A DNA stretch of 64,000 nucleotides, from the NCBI GenBank assembly GCA_903834925.1, contig CAILLA010000281.1, forward strand, positions 1 to 64,000. Reading direction: 5' to 3'. This document shows, in pieces, positions 54,444-62,869 of the stretch. The stretch is from an uncultured Schlesneria sp. GTDB lineage: Bacteria > Planctomycetota > Planctomycetia > Planctomycetales > Planctomycetaceae. Numbering within the stretch: position 1 is the first letter of the stretch; each line of letters opens with the position of its first letter. The translations under genes were made by a program, and so were the position numbers. The notes beneath the pieces were generated by a model. The model was given only the letters and a program-made list of their open reading frames with translations. It was not told the DNA's origin and ran no database searches.

Positions 54444-55262
54444 TCATCGACCGGTGACTTTGCGAGCCCCGCTAAACGCATCCAGGCTTCGGTTGGCGGG
54501 TTGAGCGTATGTTGGCCCGCCGTACGTCGCGGCAACACCACCTCCTTCTCGTTCGTGAATATCGTCGTGAAGGGAGCGAAGTTCTTCCGTTGACCAGTTT
54601 TCGATAGTCCCGTAGGCCAAAGACGAATTTCCGTGGATGCCACGCAGGTGTTTTAAGACGACTTCCTTGCTGGGGTTTGGATCACCTTCCACGGTCCAGT
54701 GATTGCCTCGCAGTCGGTAATTTCCCGTTGATTCTACTCGTGCCGCTTCAGAAATGGCCGTTTTTGGGCGTTCATTTTCCCCTTTTATCAGCCATCCGAA
54801 TGTCCATACGTCGAGAGGAGTCGTGCAACCGTCCTTGAAAGAACGAACAATTTCGCCATCGACAATGCAGGCGACGGTCGGAAATTCTGTCACTTTCAAT
54901 AACTTCATTAATTCAGGAATATCTGCGTAGTCAATGATCTGAATGTGGTTGTTCGGGCCAACGCCGATCCTCCAGCCTGTTGACTGAAGTTTTTCGAAGT
55001 CGCCCCCCGGTGCGCGCAGGCGACTCAATTCACTCTGGCAACGCTCACAGCCTTCTTTGGTAATAAAGAGGACCCGCGTACGGAGTCCTTTTGACTCACG
55101 ATTTGGTTGTTTTGGGATCGCTATCGGATTGAGATCCGCTTCCGTGACAATCTTGCGGGCGTTGATTTCAATCGGATCTCGCCCCTGATCTTCCGCAAAA
55201 ATCGTGATTCCAGCCACGACTGTGAGCAGCATAGCTGCATAAGCAGGCGATCTCTTCGACAT
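54444..55262 (-). CDS. Exported thioredoxin-like protein
   Basis: A 272-residue protein with a signal-like N-terminus (AYAAMLLTVVAGITIFAED, about residues 7-25) and a thioredoxin-type domain: strand TRVLFITKEGCERCQ with CxxC at Cys72 and Cys75, and the cis-Pro loop VTEFPTVACIVDGEIV about 70 residues on. The C-terminal third holds LRGNHWTVEGDPNPSKEVVLKHLRGIHG and an ending likely to be disordered. It is expected in the periplasm; whether it is an oxidase, a reductase or only a fold relative cannot be told. Its 3' end lies 68 bases from the end of the 10-bp-array element, with the two reading toward each other. Confidence 0.75.
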   Translation of the reverse strand: MSKRSPAYAAMLLTVVAGITIFAEDQGRDPIEINARKIVTEADLNPIAIPKQPNRESKGLRTRVLFITKEGCERCQSELSRLRAPGGDFEKLQSTGWRIGVGPNNHIQIIDYADIPELMKLLKVTEFPTVACIVDGEIVRSFKDGCTTPLDVWTFGWLIKGENERPKTAISEAARVESTGNYRLRGNHWTVEGDPNPSKEVVLKHLRGIHGNSSLAYGTIENWSTEELRSLHDDIHEREGGGVAATYGGPTYAQPANRSLDAFSGARKVTGR

Positions 55263-55909
55263 TCGATAAAGCCTCTATCAATGCGAGTTGGAAAATAAAT
55301 TCAGCAGGATTTTTGGCCTGAGAATACGAATTTAGACAGGCCAAGGCGGCAACGATCCATGCCGAAATCACGAGGTTCGGCGAGGGTCACATGCTTGATC
55401 CCACTCGCATGGTGTTGGTAGAGGCATACCGCATACCACGCGTTTCGGCAGAATCTGCGCCTTAAATATATTCGGCCTAATTCTGATCGTTGCTTTGACG
55501 TTGGCGACGCGGTTGATCGGTTTTCTTCAAATCGGATATTGTCATCCGGTATAATCCGCATGGCCGGTTTGTGTGTTGGCGCTGGGTAGAAGTTTTAGGG
55601 GGCATTTTCGAAAAAAAGAGGTGGCTGAACAGGCAGAAAGGATGGGGCTGATGGGACTTATGCGACATATGGGACGAGTGACGCTTGATGGGCAAATTCA
55701 TTTCATGGGTCCCATTTCGTCCCATGCGTCTCAACAGTCCCATTCTTCATTCGCCGCGAACGACCGAAACCGAAACTTTCCCTTCGGAAAAAACGGCCCA
55801 GTGATTGCAAATCGTGTTTGACCAATCAAGCAGCAGTCGATTAATATCAACAGTGGCCGATGCGTCGGTCACCTGCCGGAATTTCCTGCCTGACCCGAAA
55901 GGCCCGCCC
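55263..55909. other. Intergenic region upstream of the DUF1501 gene
   Basis: No gene supported. Near 55641-55740 there are repeated ATGGGAC and inverted TCCCAT words, similar to the repeat inside the 3' end of the NagA-like gene at 9400-9440. The last 100 bases before 55910 belong to an open frame upstream of the real start. Confidence 0.45.
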
Positions 55910-57289
55910 ATGTTTCGAATCGATGTTGGATCGACCCGCCGTTATTGCGATGGGATGTCTCGTCGAAGTTTTGTTCAACTCGGTGTGGCGGGGATGGCAT
56001 CGGCGGGGATTCCGCAGATTTTGCGAGCCAAAGAGGCCTCTGTTGAATGGGGGCATTCGAGCAAAAAGACGAGTGTCATTTTGCTTTGGCTGGATGGCGG
56101 TCCAAGTCATCTCGATTTGTACGACCTGAAACCTCAGGCACCGGCCGAGTATCGCGGGATCTGGAATCCGATCAGAACGAACGTCGATGGGTTTGAGATC
56201 GGCGAACTTTTTCCGTTACAGGCGAAGTGTGCCGATAAATTCTCGATCGTTCGTTCTCTCCATCACGGCTCAGGGGACCACTTTACGGGTGGCCACTTTA
56301 TGTTAACGGGGCGGGGCGGAGTCAGCGGTGCTGCCACACAGGGGAAATCACCGTTTGTCGGGTCAATCGCCACAAAAATGACCGGTGCTCGGCAACCGGG
56401 GATGCCACCGTACGTCGCAGTCCCTTATGGAATGAGTATCGGGCTACGACCGGGGTATTTTGGTGCAAATTATATTGGGGCTTCGCACAACCCGTTTGAA
56501 ACGGAAGGTGATCCGAACTCAGCTGGGTTTAAAGTTCAGAACATTCAAATGGCTTCAGGCATGACGGTTGATCGGTTGGATGACCGCGCGGCACTTGCAA
56601 AACATGTTGACCGGCTGCGGCGCGATGTCGAGACAAAAGGAATGCTCGACTCGATGGATCGATTCGATCGTCAGGCGTTGGACTTGGTAACAGGTCAGGC
56701 TGCCCGAGCCGCGTTCGATTTGGGGTTAGAGGATCCCCGGATTCGTGATCGTTACGGCCGCCACAGTTGGGGGCAAAGCACGTTATTGGCTCGGCGCTTG
56801 GTGGAAGCGGGGACGACGTTTGTCACAGTTCATTTCGGGGGCTGGGATCATCACTGGGACTTGAAATCCGGGATGGAACGGTATCTTCCGATCGTAGATG
56901 CCGCCGTTTCGTCGCTGTTTGAAGACTTATCGCAGCGCGGGATGCTCGACGACGTGTTAGTGGTGCTCTGTGGCGAGTTCAGTCGAACGCCTCGAATGAA
57001 TAACGGAGGCAACGGCGGTCCGCCGCTCAGTATGGGGACGCCTGGTCGTGATCATTGGGGGAACGCGATGTTCTGTCTGATGGGTGGTGGTGGCGTGAAA
57101 GGGGGACGTATTGTTGGCTCTACAAACAGGTTAGGTGAAGTTCCTCAAGATCGTCCTGTCACTCCTGCTGATATCCATCACACAATGTTCCACGTGCTTG
57201 GGGTTGATCCGCAAATCAGCTTCCTTAATCACAGTGGTCGGCCGACTTCGGCTTTGGAGCCAGGTTCAGTCATCCAGGAATTGCTCTAA
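55910..57289 (+). CDS. Tat-exported DUF1501 protein
   Basis: A 459-residue protein of the planctomycete DUF1501 family, distantly related to alkaline-phosphatase/sulfatase-type enzymes. ATG at 55910 (MFRIDVGSTRRYCDGMSRRSF) is preferred over the longer frame from 55805 because it gives a normal leader with the twin-arginine motif SRRSFVQLG near residue 17. Further signatures: ILLWLDGGPSHLDLYDLKP, SIVRSLHHGSGDHFTGGHFM, FGGWDHHWDL, VVLCGEFSRTPRMN and RDHWGNAMFCLMGGGGVKGG. A metal site using the Asp/His residues is likely, but no substrate is known. It is expected in the periplasm. The L32-plsX cluster starts 137 bases downstream. Confidence 0.9.
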   Translation: MFRIDVGSTRRYCDGMSRRSFVQLGVAGMASAGIPQILRAKEASVEWGHSSKKTSVILLWLDGGPSHLDLYDLKPQAPAEYRGIWNPIRTNVDGFEIGELFPLQAKCADKFSIVRSLHHGSGDHFTGGHFMLTGRGGVSGAATQGKSPFVGSIATKMTGARQPGMPPYVAVPYGMSIGLRPGYFGANYIGASHNPFETEGDPNSAGFKVQNIQMASGMTVDRLDDRAALAKHVDRLRRDVETKGMLDSMDRFDRQALDLVTGQAARAAFDLGLEDPRIRDRYGRHSWGQSTLLARRLVEAGTTFVTVHFGGWDHHWDLKSGMERYLPIVDAAVSSLFEDLSQRGMLDDVLVVLCGEFSRTPRMNNGGNGGPPLSMGTPGRDHWGNAMFCLMGGGGVKGGRIVGSTNRLGEVPQDRPVTPADIHHTMFHVLGVDPQISFLNHSGRPTSALEPGSVIQELL

Positions 57290-57426
57290 AGCAGGTTCCT
57301 TGACCGTCATTTCCTGTTCAAGTAGTATGTCATGCTTCACTCGGGGGACAGTCCCGCCAAATTTTTTGGCAATCTGGGCTGTTTTCTCGTTCATCCATTG
57401 CCTCGATAGGTTGGGAACAACTCAAC

Positions 57427-57606
57427 ATGGCCGCACCTAAGCGTCGTCAGTCCAAAGGTCGTTCACGCCGTCGTCGAAGTCACGACGCGTTAACGCCAGT
57501 TCAGCTTCACAATTGTCCGAAATGTCAGACAAAGATTCCTTCGCACGTCGTCTGCCCGACGTGCGGCGATTACATGGGGCGGACACTCGTCGAAATCGAG
57601 GAATAG
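57427..57606 (+). CDS. rpmF: 50S ribosomal protein L32
   Basis: A 59-residue protein beginning MAAPKRRQSKGRSRRRRSHD and carrying a zinc-ribbon with two CxxC pairs (NCPKCQ and VCPTCGDY), the standard L32 layout. L32 is part of the large ribosomal subunit near the peptidyl transferase region. It heads the rpmF-plsX-fab cluster, a conserved link between ribosome and fatty-acid synthesis genes; plsX follows 6 bases later. Having four Cys means the zinc-binding (C+) form is encoded here. Confidence 0.96.
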   Translation: MAAPKRRQSKGRSRRRRSHDALTPVQLHNCPKCQTKIPSHVVCPTCGDYMGRTLVEIEE

Positions 57607-57612
57607 TCCTCT

Positions 57613-58620
57613 ATGCGGATTGCACTGGACGCAATGGGCGGGGATTTTGGTATCCAGCCTAATTTTGACGGAGCGATTGCGGCCCTCAAAGAGAATCCGG
57701 AACTGCAGGTGACTCTCGTTGGCGATGCGTCGTTGCTAGAGCCGTTGGTTTCGCGTTCTGGGTTTGGCGTCGATCGTTTAGTTCTTAAGCCAGCCGATGG
57801 TTGGGTTGAGATGAGCGAAAAGCCGGTTGAAGCGTTGCGCAGAAAGCCAAATTGCTCGATCGTCGTTTGCTGGCAGTTGATGGCAACTCAACAGGTGGAC
57901 GCCGTGGTCAGCGCTGGTCACACTGGTGCCGTTGTTGCGGCAGGTTTGCGCACGCGCCTTTTTCTTAAAGGTGTTAAGAGGCCGGGGATTGCGGTCGCTT
58001 TGCCAACCACCAAGGGAAAGACGGTTCTGATGGATGTTGGGGCAAATCCCGGTGCTCGTCCAGAACACTTGGTTCAATACGGGACCATGGGCTCGATTTA
58101 CGCCCGTGAAATGCTCGGGATCGAACGGCCAACCGTTGGTATCATGAATATTGGCAGTGAGGACGGCAAGGGGACCGATGACTTGCGCGAGTCGTTATCG
58201 CTTTTCGCTAATAGTCCCTTTCGAGATCGTTTTATCGGTAACGTCGAAGGTCGGGATCTGTATACCGGCGGTGCTGATGTTGTTATCTGCGAAGGCTTTG
58301 TCGGTAACGTGCTTTTGAAGGCGGCCGAAGGGATGGTCGACATGTTGATGAAGTCTGTCTCTGCCGAAGTTCTGAGTGTCCTTGATAAAGAAAAGCCTCA
58401 GGCGATTGACGCTTTTCATAATCTGGGGAAGAAATTTGAATATCACGAGGCGGGTGGTGCGCCGTTGATCGGTGTCGATGGGGTTGCCATTATCTGTCAC
58501 GGTTCAAGCAATTCTCGATCAATATTCAATGCACTGCGTGTTGCGACAACACTGAAAAATCGACGCATCAATGAGCAGATCGTTGACGAGCTTTTGCTGG
58601 CAGCCAACGCTGCGGGTTAA
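57613..58620 (+). CDS. plsX: Phosphate acyltransferase PlsX
   Basis: A 335-residue peripheral membrane enzyme that converts acyl-ACP and phosphate to acyl-phosphate, the first step of phospholipid synthesis through PlsY. Family signatures are MRIALDAMGGDFGI at the start, VSAGHTGAVVAAG, VLMDVGANPGARPEHLVQY, IGSEDGKGTDDLRES, GNVEGRDLYTGGADVVICEG and GAPLIGVDGVAIICHG. Length matches the family (330-345). Only 6 bases separate it from rpmF. Confidence 0.95.
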   Translation: MRIALDAMGGDFGIQPNFDGAIAALKENPELQVTLVGDASLLEPLVSRSGFGVDRLVLKPADGWVEMSEKPVEALRRKPNCSIVVCWQLMATQQVDAVVSAGHTGAVVAAGLRTRLFLKGVKRPGIAVALPTTKGKTVLMDVGANPGARPEHLVQYGTMGSIYAREMLGIERPTVGIMNIGSEDGKGTDDLRESLSLFANSPFRDRFIGNVEGRDLYTGGADVVICEGFVGNVLLKAAEGMVDMLMKSVSAEVLSVLDKEKPQAIDAFHNLGKKFEYHEAGGAPLIGVDGVAIICHGSSNSRSIFNALRVATTLKNRRINEQIVDELLLAANAAG

Positions 58621-58747
58621 TGAGTCGCTCCGTTTGGAGTTGGGGTCTGGACGTCAGGCAGTCAGGCGGATCAATAAAAAGCCGAAGTGAACCTCATGGT
58701 TTGAATGAGCTGGTTTTTCAATCGGTGAGAAAAGTTGGGAACGGTAC

Positions 58748-59656
58748 GTGGGAAAGATTGCATTTCTATTTCCGGGGCAGGGTGCTCAGCATGTCGGAAT
58801 GGGAAAATCCATTTCTGAACGTTTTCCCGCTGCAAAAGCGTTGTTCGACCAGGCTCGCGAAATCCTGGGATTCGATCTTGCCTCGATTTGTTTTGACGGC
58901 CCAGCCGAACGACTCGATACGACGATCATCAGTCAGCCCGCGTTGTTTGTGAGCAGTCTTGCGTCGTTGGAAATGCTGCGGGCCGAGCATCCCGAAGTTG
59001 TCGACAGCTGTGCAATGGCTGCGGGTTTGAGTCTTGGTGAGTATACGGCCCTCGTTTTCGCGGGAGTCATGTCGTTCGAGGATGGTTTGCGAGTCGTGCA
59101 GCGGCGCGGCGAGGCAATGCAGCAGGCTGCCGACGCAAATCCCTCGGGAATGATTAGCGCCTTATTGCTGAATCGAGAACAGGTTGCCGAGGTGCAAAAC
59201 GAAGCCGCTGCAGCAGGTCGAATCTGGATAGCGAATTATCTTTGCCCTGGAAACACCGTGTTGTCAGGGGAAAAGCCTGCGTGTGTTCGAGCAGCAGAGC
59301 TTATTGAAAAACTTGGCGGGAGTGCCAGGACGCTGGCAGTTGCCGGTGCCTTTCACACGCCACTCATGGGTTCCGCATGCGGTCAGCTCGAAGAAATTCT
59401 GCAAAAAGTTCAGATTCGCATGGGCCGTATTCCTGTCGTATCAAATGTTGATGCAAACACTCATTCGGACGCAAATGATTTGCGACAAATTCTGGTAAGC
59501 CAGGTGACTCAGCCAGTATTGTGGGAAGATTGTGTCCGAAAGTTATTGGCCGAAGGTTGCGATCAATTTTATGAAATTGGTCCTGGCAAGGTGTTAAAAT
59601 CGCTACTAAAACGAATTGATCGAAAGGTGGATTGCCAGTCAGTCAACGATGATTGA
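58748..59656 (+). CDS. fabD: Malonyl-CoA:ACP transacylase
   Basis: A 302-residue FabD that moves malonyl from CoA to acyl carrier protein. GTG at 58748 starts MGKIAFLFPGQGAQHVGMG, the family's opening, with GGGA shortly upstream. The nucleophile Ser95 lies in GLSLGEY; most homologues read GHSLGEY, so the His next to the catalytic Ser is Leu here. The catalytic His203 is in AFHTPLM, and the ending YEIGPGKVLKSLLKR is typical. In the classical cluster fabH precedes fabD; here fabD follows plsX directly, with 127 bases between. Confidence 0.94.
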   Translation: MGKIAFLFPGQGAQHVGMGKSISERFPAAKALFDQAREILGFDLASICFDGPAERLDTTIISQPALFVSSLASLEMLRAEHPEVVDSCAMAAGLSLGEYTALVFAGVMSFEDGLRVVQRRGEAMQQAADANPSGMISALLLNREQVAEVQNEAAAAGRIWIANYLCPGNTVLSGEKPACVRAAELIEKLGGSARTLAVAGAFHTPLMGSACGQLEEILQKVQIRMGRIPVVSNVDANTHSDANDLRQILVSQVTQPVLWEDCVRKLLAEGCDQFYEIGPGKVLKSLLKRIDRKVDCQSVNDD

Positions 59657-59921
59657 CTGGTGTTTTTTGTTGGAACGGGCTGAAAAGCCATGTCTGGGTG
59701 TGATGAATTCTTGCTTTCCAGGCTGTGTTTTTTCTGCTGACGGCAATGGTTTGGAACGTCGATATTTTCATTGCCGTTTACACGACTCTCAAAACCCTGT
59801 ATACCCTCGCGGAACCGGTTACGAGGTCTGTATTCATCGACTGATTGACACTGAAATTTCCATCACGAATGCCGTGATGATCAGTACTAGTTTTAAGGAT
59901 TCGGCTCCGAAGGAGTTTGGC

Positions 59922-60155
59922 GTGGCGTCGATTGAAGAAAAAGTTATTGGAATTGTCAGTGAGCAACTGAATGTTGCCAAAGAAGATATTAAGGCTGGAA
60001 GCGACTTTGTTGCGGACTTAAAAGCAGATTCGCTCGATCTGGTGGAATTAGTCATGGAGTTTGAAGACGAGTTTGGGGTGCAAATACCCGAAGCTGATCA
60101 ATCGAAAATCAAGACTGTAGGTGACGCAGTCAAGTACATCACGGAGAAACAGTGA
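59922..60155 (+). CDS. acpP: Acyl carrier protein
   Basis: A 77-residue ACP. GTG at 59922 has a perfect AGGAG at 59911-59915, 6 bases before, and gives MASIEEKVIGIVSEQLNV, the usual start; the frame's longer extension to 59616 overlaps fabD and is rejected. The phosphopantetheine site is LKADSLDLVELVMEFE, with the modified Ser in DSLD. The protein is strongly acidic, as expected. The stop is 3 bases before fabF. The 265 bases between fabD and acpP have no other gene and may hold an extra promoter. Confidence 0.96.
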   Translation: MASIEEKVIGIVSEQLNVAKEDIKAGSDFVADLKADSLDLVELVMEFEDEFGVQIPEADQSKIKTVGDAVKYITEKQ

Positions 60156-60158
60156 CGG

Positions 60159-61400
60159 ATGTCCAAACGCGTGGTAGTGACAGGGATGTCGGTCATCACT
60201 GCTCTTGGCTCAGAAATCAATGATTTCTGGGATCGCCTGTGCGCAGGTAAAAGTGGTGTCGGCCGACTAGGGCGATTTGATTGCTCTGACTTTAAAGTGA
60301 ACTTTGGAGGCGAAGTCAAAGACTTTCGTCCTGAGGAACATTTTGACTCGAAGGAAGCGAAACGACTGGATCGTTTCAGTCAGTTTGCGCTTGCGGCAGC
60401 CCAGAAAGCAATCCAGCAATCCGGTATTGATTTCAAGGCGGTTGATGATCCATACCGTTGCGGCGTCATTATTGGAAGTGGTATTGGTGGATTGAACGAG
60501 ATCGAAGAACAACATGCGAAGCTGTTCGATCGCGGTCCGTCGCGGGTCTCACCGTTCATGATTCCAAAACTGATGGTGAACGCAGCGAGTGGAAACATTT
60601 CGGTGCAGTTTGGTCTAAAGGGTCCGAGCAGCGCTGTCGCAACGGCATGTGCTTCGGCAAGCAATGCAATCGGCGATGCGTTCCGCCTGATCCAACATGA
60701 TGTCGCGGACATTCTGGTCGCAGGGGGAAGTGAAGCTGCAATCACCCCAATGGGTTTGTCGGGCTTTGCGCGAATGGGCGCCTTATCGACGCGAAACGAC
60801 TGTCCTGAGTCAGCAAGTCGACCTTTCGATCGAGATCGAGATGGTTTTGTACTGGCAGAGGGTGCTGGTGTGGTTGTGCTCGAAGAATTTGAGCACGCAA
60901 AAAAACGCGGTGCCCAAATTTTTGGAGAAGTCCTTGGCTACGGTATGTCGTCAGATGGTTCTCATATGACGGCACCAGATCCCGAGGGGGCAGGGGCCGC
61001 TCGAGCGATGAGTTTATCTCTGAAAGATGCCAAGCTTGCTGTGGCACAGATCGACTATATCAACGCCCACGGGACGAGCACTCCGCTGGGTGACAAAGCA
61101 GAAACAAATGCCATAAAACGAGTATTTGAAGCCGAGGCCAAACGAGTTTGTGTCTCAAGTACAAAAAGTCAATTGGGTCACTTGCTGGGGGCTTCCGGTG
61201 GCGTCGAATTCGTCGTTGCTGTGTTGTCCCTTTTGCACCAGATTATTCCACCGACGATCAATCTTGAGAATCCAGATCCTGATTGCGATCTGGATTATGT
61301 TCCTAATAAATCGCGTGAAGTTCGCATCAATCGGGTGATGTCGAACAGTTTCGGGTTCGGTGGTCACAACGCCTGTTTGGTTGTTGGGCGAGTGAACTGA
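60159..61400 (+). CDS. fabF: 3-oxoacyl-ACP synthase II
   Basis: A 413-residue ketosynthase that condenses malonyl-ACP with a growing acyl chain. The full catalytic set is visible: Cys164 in TACASASNA, His304 in NAHGTSTPLGD, Lys336 and His341 in TKSQLGHLLGASGG. It also has the closing NSFGFGGHNACLV. Start MSKRVVVTGMSVITALG is 3 bases after acpP stops, so the two are tightly coupled. It is followed by a second, catalytically altered ketosynthase 109 bases downstream. Confidence 0.96.
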   Translation: MSKRVVVTGMSVITALGSEINDFWDRLCAGKSGVGRLGRFDCSDFKVNFGGEVKDFRPEEHFDSKEAKRLDRFSQFALAAAQKAIQQSGIDFKAVDDPYRCGVIIGSGIGGLNEIEEQHAKLFDRGPSRVSPFMIPKLMVNAASGNISVQFGLKGPSSAVATACASASNAIGDAFRLIQHDVADILVAGGSEAAITPMGLSGFARMGALSTRNDCPESASRPFDRDRDGFVLAEGAGVVVLEEFEHAKKRGAQIFGEVLGYGMSSDGSHMTAPDPEGAGAARAMSLSLKDAKLAVAQIDYINAHGTSTPLGDKAETNAIKRVFEAEAKRVCVSSTKSQLGHLLGASGGVEFVVAVLSLLHQIIPPTINLENPDPDCDLDYVPNKSREVRINRVMSNSFGFGGHNACLVVGRVN

Positions 61401-61509
61401 CGGAAGTTTTAACGTAAGTTTTGATTGGTTTCTGCGTTATCGCAAGGCGTTTGGTTCGACATATGCGACCCGTTGACGCAGAGACCTGGCCGCCAATGAG
61501 CACCAAATC

Positions 61510-62826
61510 GTGACCAGATCCTCAGAGACTCGGCAAGTTGTTATCACCGGCGTTGGGATTGTCAGCCCGATCGGTATCGGCGTTGATGCGTTTTGGGATA
61601 GCCTTTCTGCGGGCCGTTCCGGCGTAAGGCACGGTGAACTGTTTCCTGGATTTGCAGCTCCCGACGGGGTTGGAGCTGAAGTTCTCGATTTCACTGATGA
61701 GTCGGCTCGCAAAGTCTACCTGAAAGAGCAACGCAAGAATCTCAAGGCAATGTGTCGGGAAATTCAACTCGGCGTTGCCTCCGCACTCTTGGCTTTGCAG
61801 GATTCGGCGATTGATCTCAGCAAGATCGATCACGAACGTCTGGGGGTCGAATTCGGTGCGAATTTAATGCTCAGCCCTCCAGAAGTTTTGCTGGAAGGTT
61901 GTGTCGCGTGCTGCGAAGAAGGGACAACTCGCTTTCAGCCGTCGCAGTGGGGCCAAATGGGGCTGACAAAGCTCGAACCACTGTGGCTATTAAGATATCT
62001 TCCGAATATGCCGGCCTGTCACATCAGTATCTCGGCCGATGCCCGCGGGCCGAGTAATTCGTTGACGCTGGATGATGCGTCGGGCAATACCGTGATTGGC
62101 GAGGCGATGCGTATCATCCTTCGTGGTTCGGCAGATATGATGATCGTCGGGGTGACAGGAACCACTCTGCACCCAATCAAGACCTTGCATCAGGCGTTAT
62201 GGGACGACTTGGCACGAACGCCAGAAGCACCTGATCAGCGAGCGCGTCCATTTGATCTCAATCGATCCGGTCGAGTCGTCGGCGAGGGTTCTTGTTCATT
62301 TATTCTAGAAGATTATGAGCATGCCAAGAATCGCGGCGCAAAGATCTGGGGACGGGTTCTGGGGACGGGTTCATCATGCGTGACTGGTTCGGACCAGCGG
62401 GCCAATTATCGCCTGGCACTGGCCAATGCGATGCGTGGTGCATTACGCAGCGCCGGGTTGCAGGTTGACCAGATTGGACATATCAATGCGCATGGCTTGG
62501 GGACTGTCGATGTTGATATCGCAGAATCACAAGCGATTCTGGACGTTTTCGGAGACGACTTAGGCCGTCGCATCCCCGTAACAGCTGCCAAAAGTTTCCT
62601 TGGAAATTCCGGTGCGGGATCTGGGTTGCTGGAATTGGCTGCATCCGTGATCGCTCTTTCCCATGGTGTGATTCCCTATACGTTGAACTACGACACGCCC
62701 GATCCAGCATGCCCCTTAAACATCGTCGCCGGACAGCCGCTGGCAACGACTAATCGAGTTGTTCTCAGTATCAACGTCACTCGGATTGGCCAGGCCGCAG
62801 CTTCGATTGTTGAAGTCAGTACGTGA
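61510..62826 (+). CDS. Ketosynthase-like protein lacking catalytic Cys and His
   Basis: A 438-residue thiolase-fold protein of the FabF type. It keeps the opening VVITGVGIVSPIGIGVDAFW and HINAHGLGTVD (His328), but the Cys position aligns with Asp189 in LTLDDASGN, and the second His with Asn366 in AKSFLGNSGAG, while the Lys (361) is kept. Without Cys it cannot form the acyl thioester, so it cannot be a normal condensing enzyme. In type II polyketide systems similar Cys-less partners (chain-length factors) pair with an active ketosynthase; the active fabF next door makes a heterodimer plausible. GTG at 61510 is used as start. Nothing else in the window suggests a polyketide cluster. Confidence 0.85.
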   Translation: MTRSSETRQVVITGVGIVSPIGIGVDAFWDSLSAGRSGVRHGELFPGFAAPDGVGAEVLDFTDESARKVYLKEQRKNLKAMCREIQLGVASALLALQDSAIDLSKIDHERLGVEFGANLMLSPPEVLLEGCVACCEEGTTRFQPSQWGQMGLTKLEPLWLLRYLPNMPACHISISADARGPSNSLTLDDASGNTVIGEAMRIILRGSADMMIVGVTGTTLHPIKTLHQALWDDLARTPEAPDQRARPFDLNRSGRVVGEGSCSFILEDYEHAKNRGAKIWGRVLGTGSSCVTGSDQRANYRLALANAMRGALRSAGLQVDQIGHINAHGLGTVDVDIAESQAILDVFGDDLGRRIPVTAAKSFLGNSGAGSGLLELAASVIALSHGVIPYTLNYDTPDPACPLNIVAGQPLATTNRVVLSINVTRIGQAAASIVEVST

Positions 62827-62869
62827 GCCGTCTTACAATCGGTTCATTGTCACTCAACGTTCATGGAGT

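Noticed and set aside
54276-54593. 105-codon plus-strand frame across the 3' end of element copy 3
   Set aside because: Its second half is antisense to the thioredoxin-like gene; only the first few codons (MNYREWSKS) resemble the other element copies.
59616-59921. N-terminal extension of the acpP frame
   Set aside because: It overlaps the end of fabD, and a perfect AGGAG directs the start to GTG 59922 with the normal ACP length.
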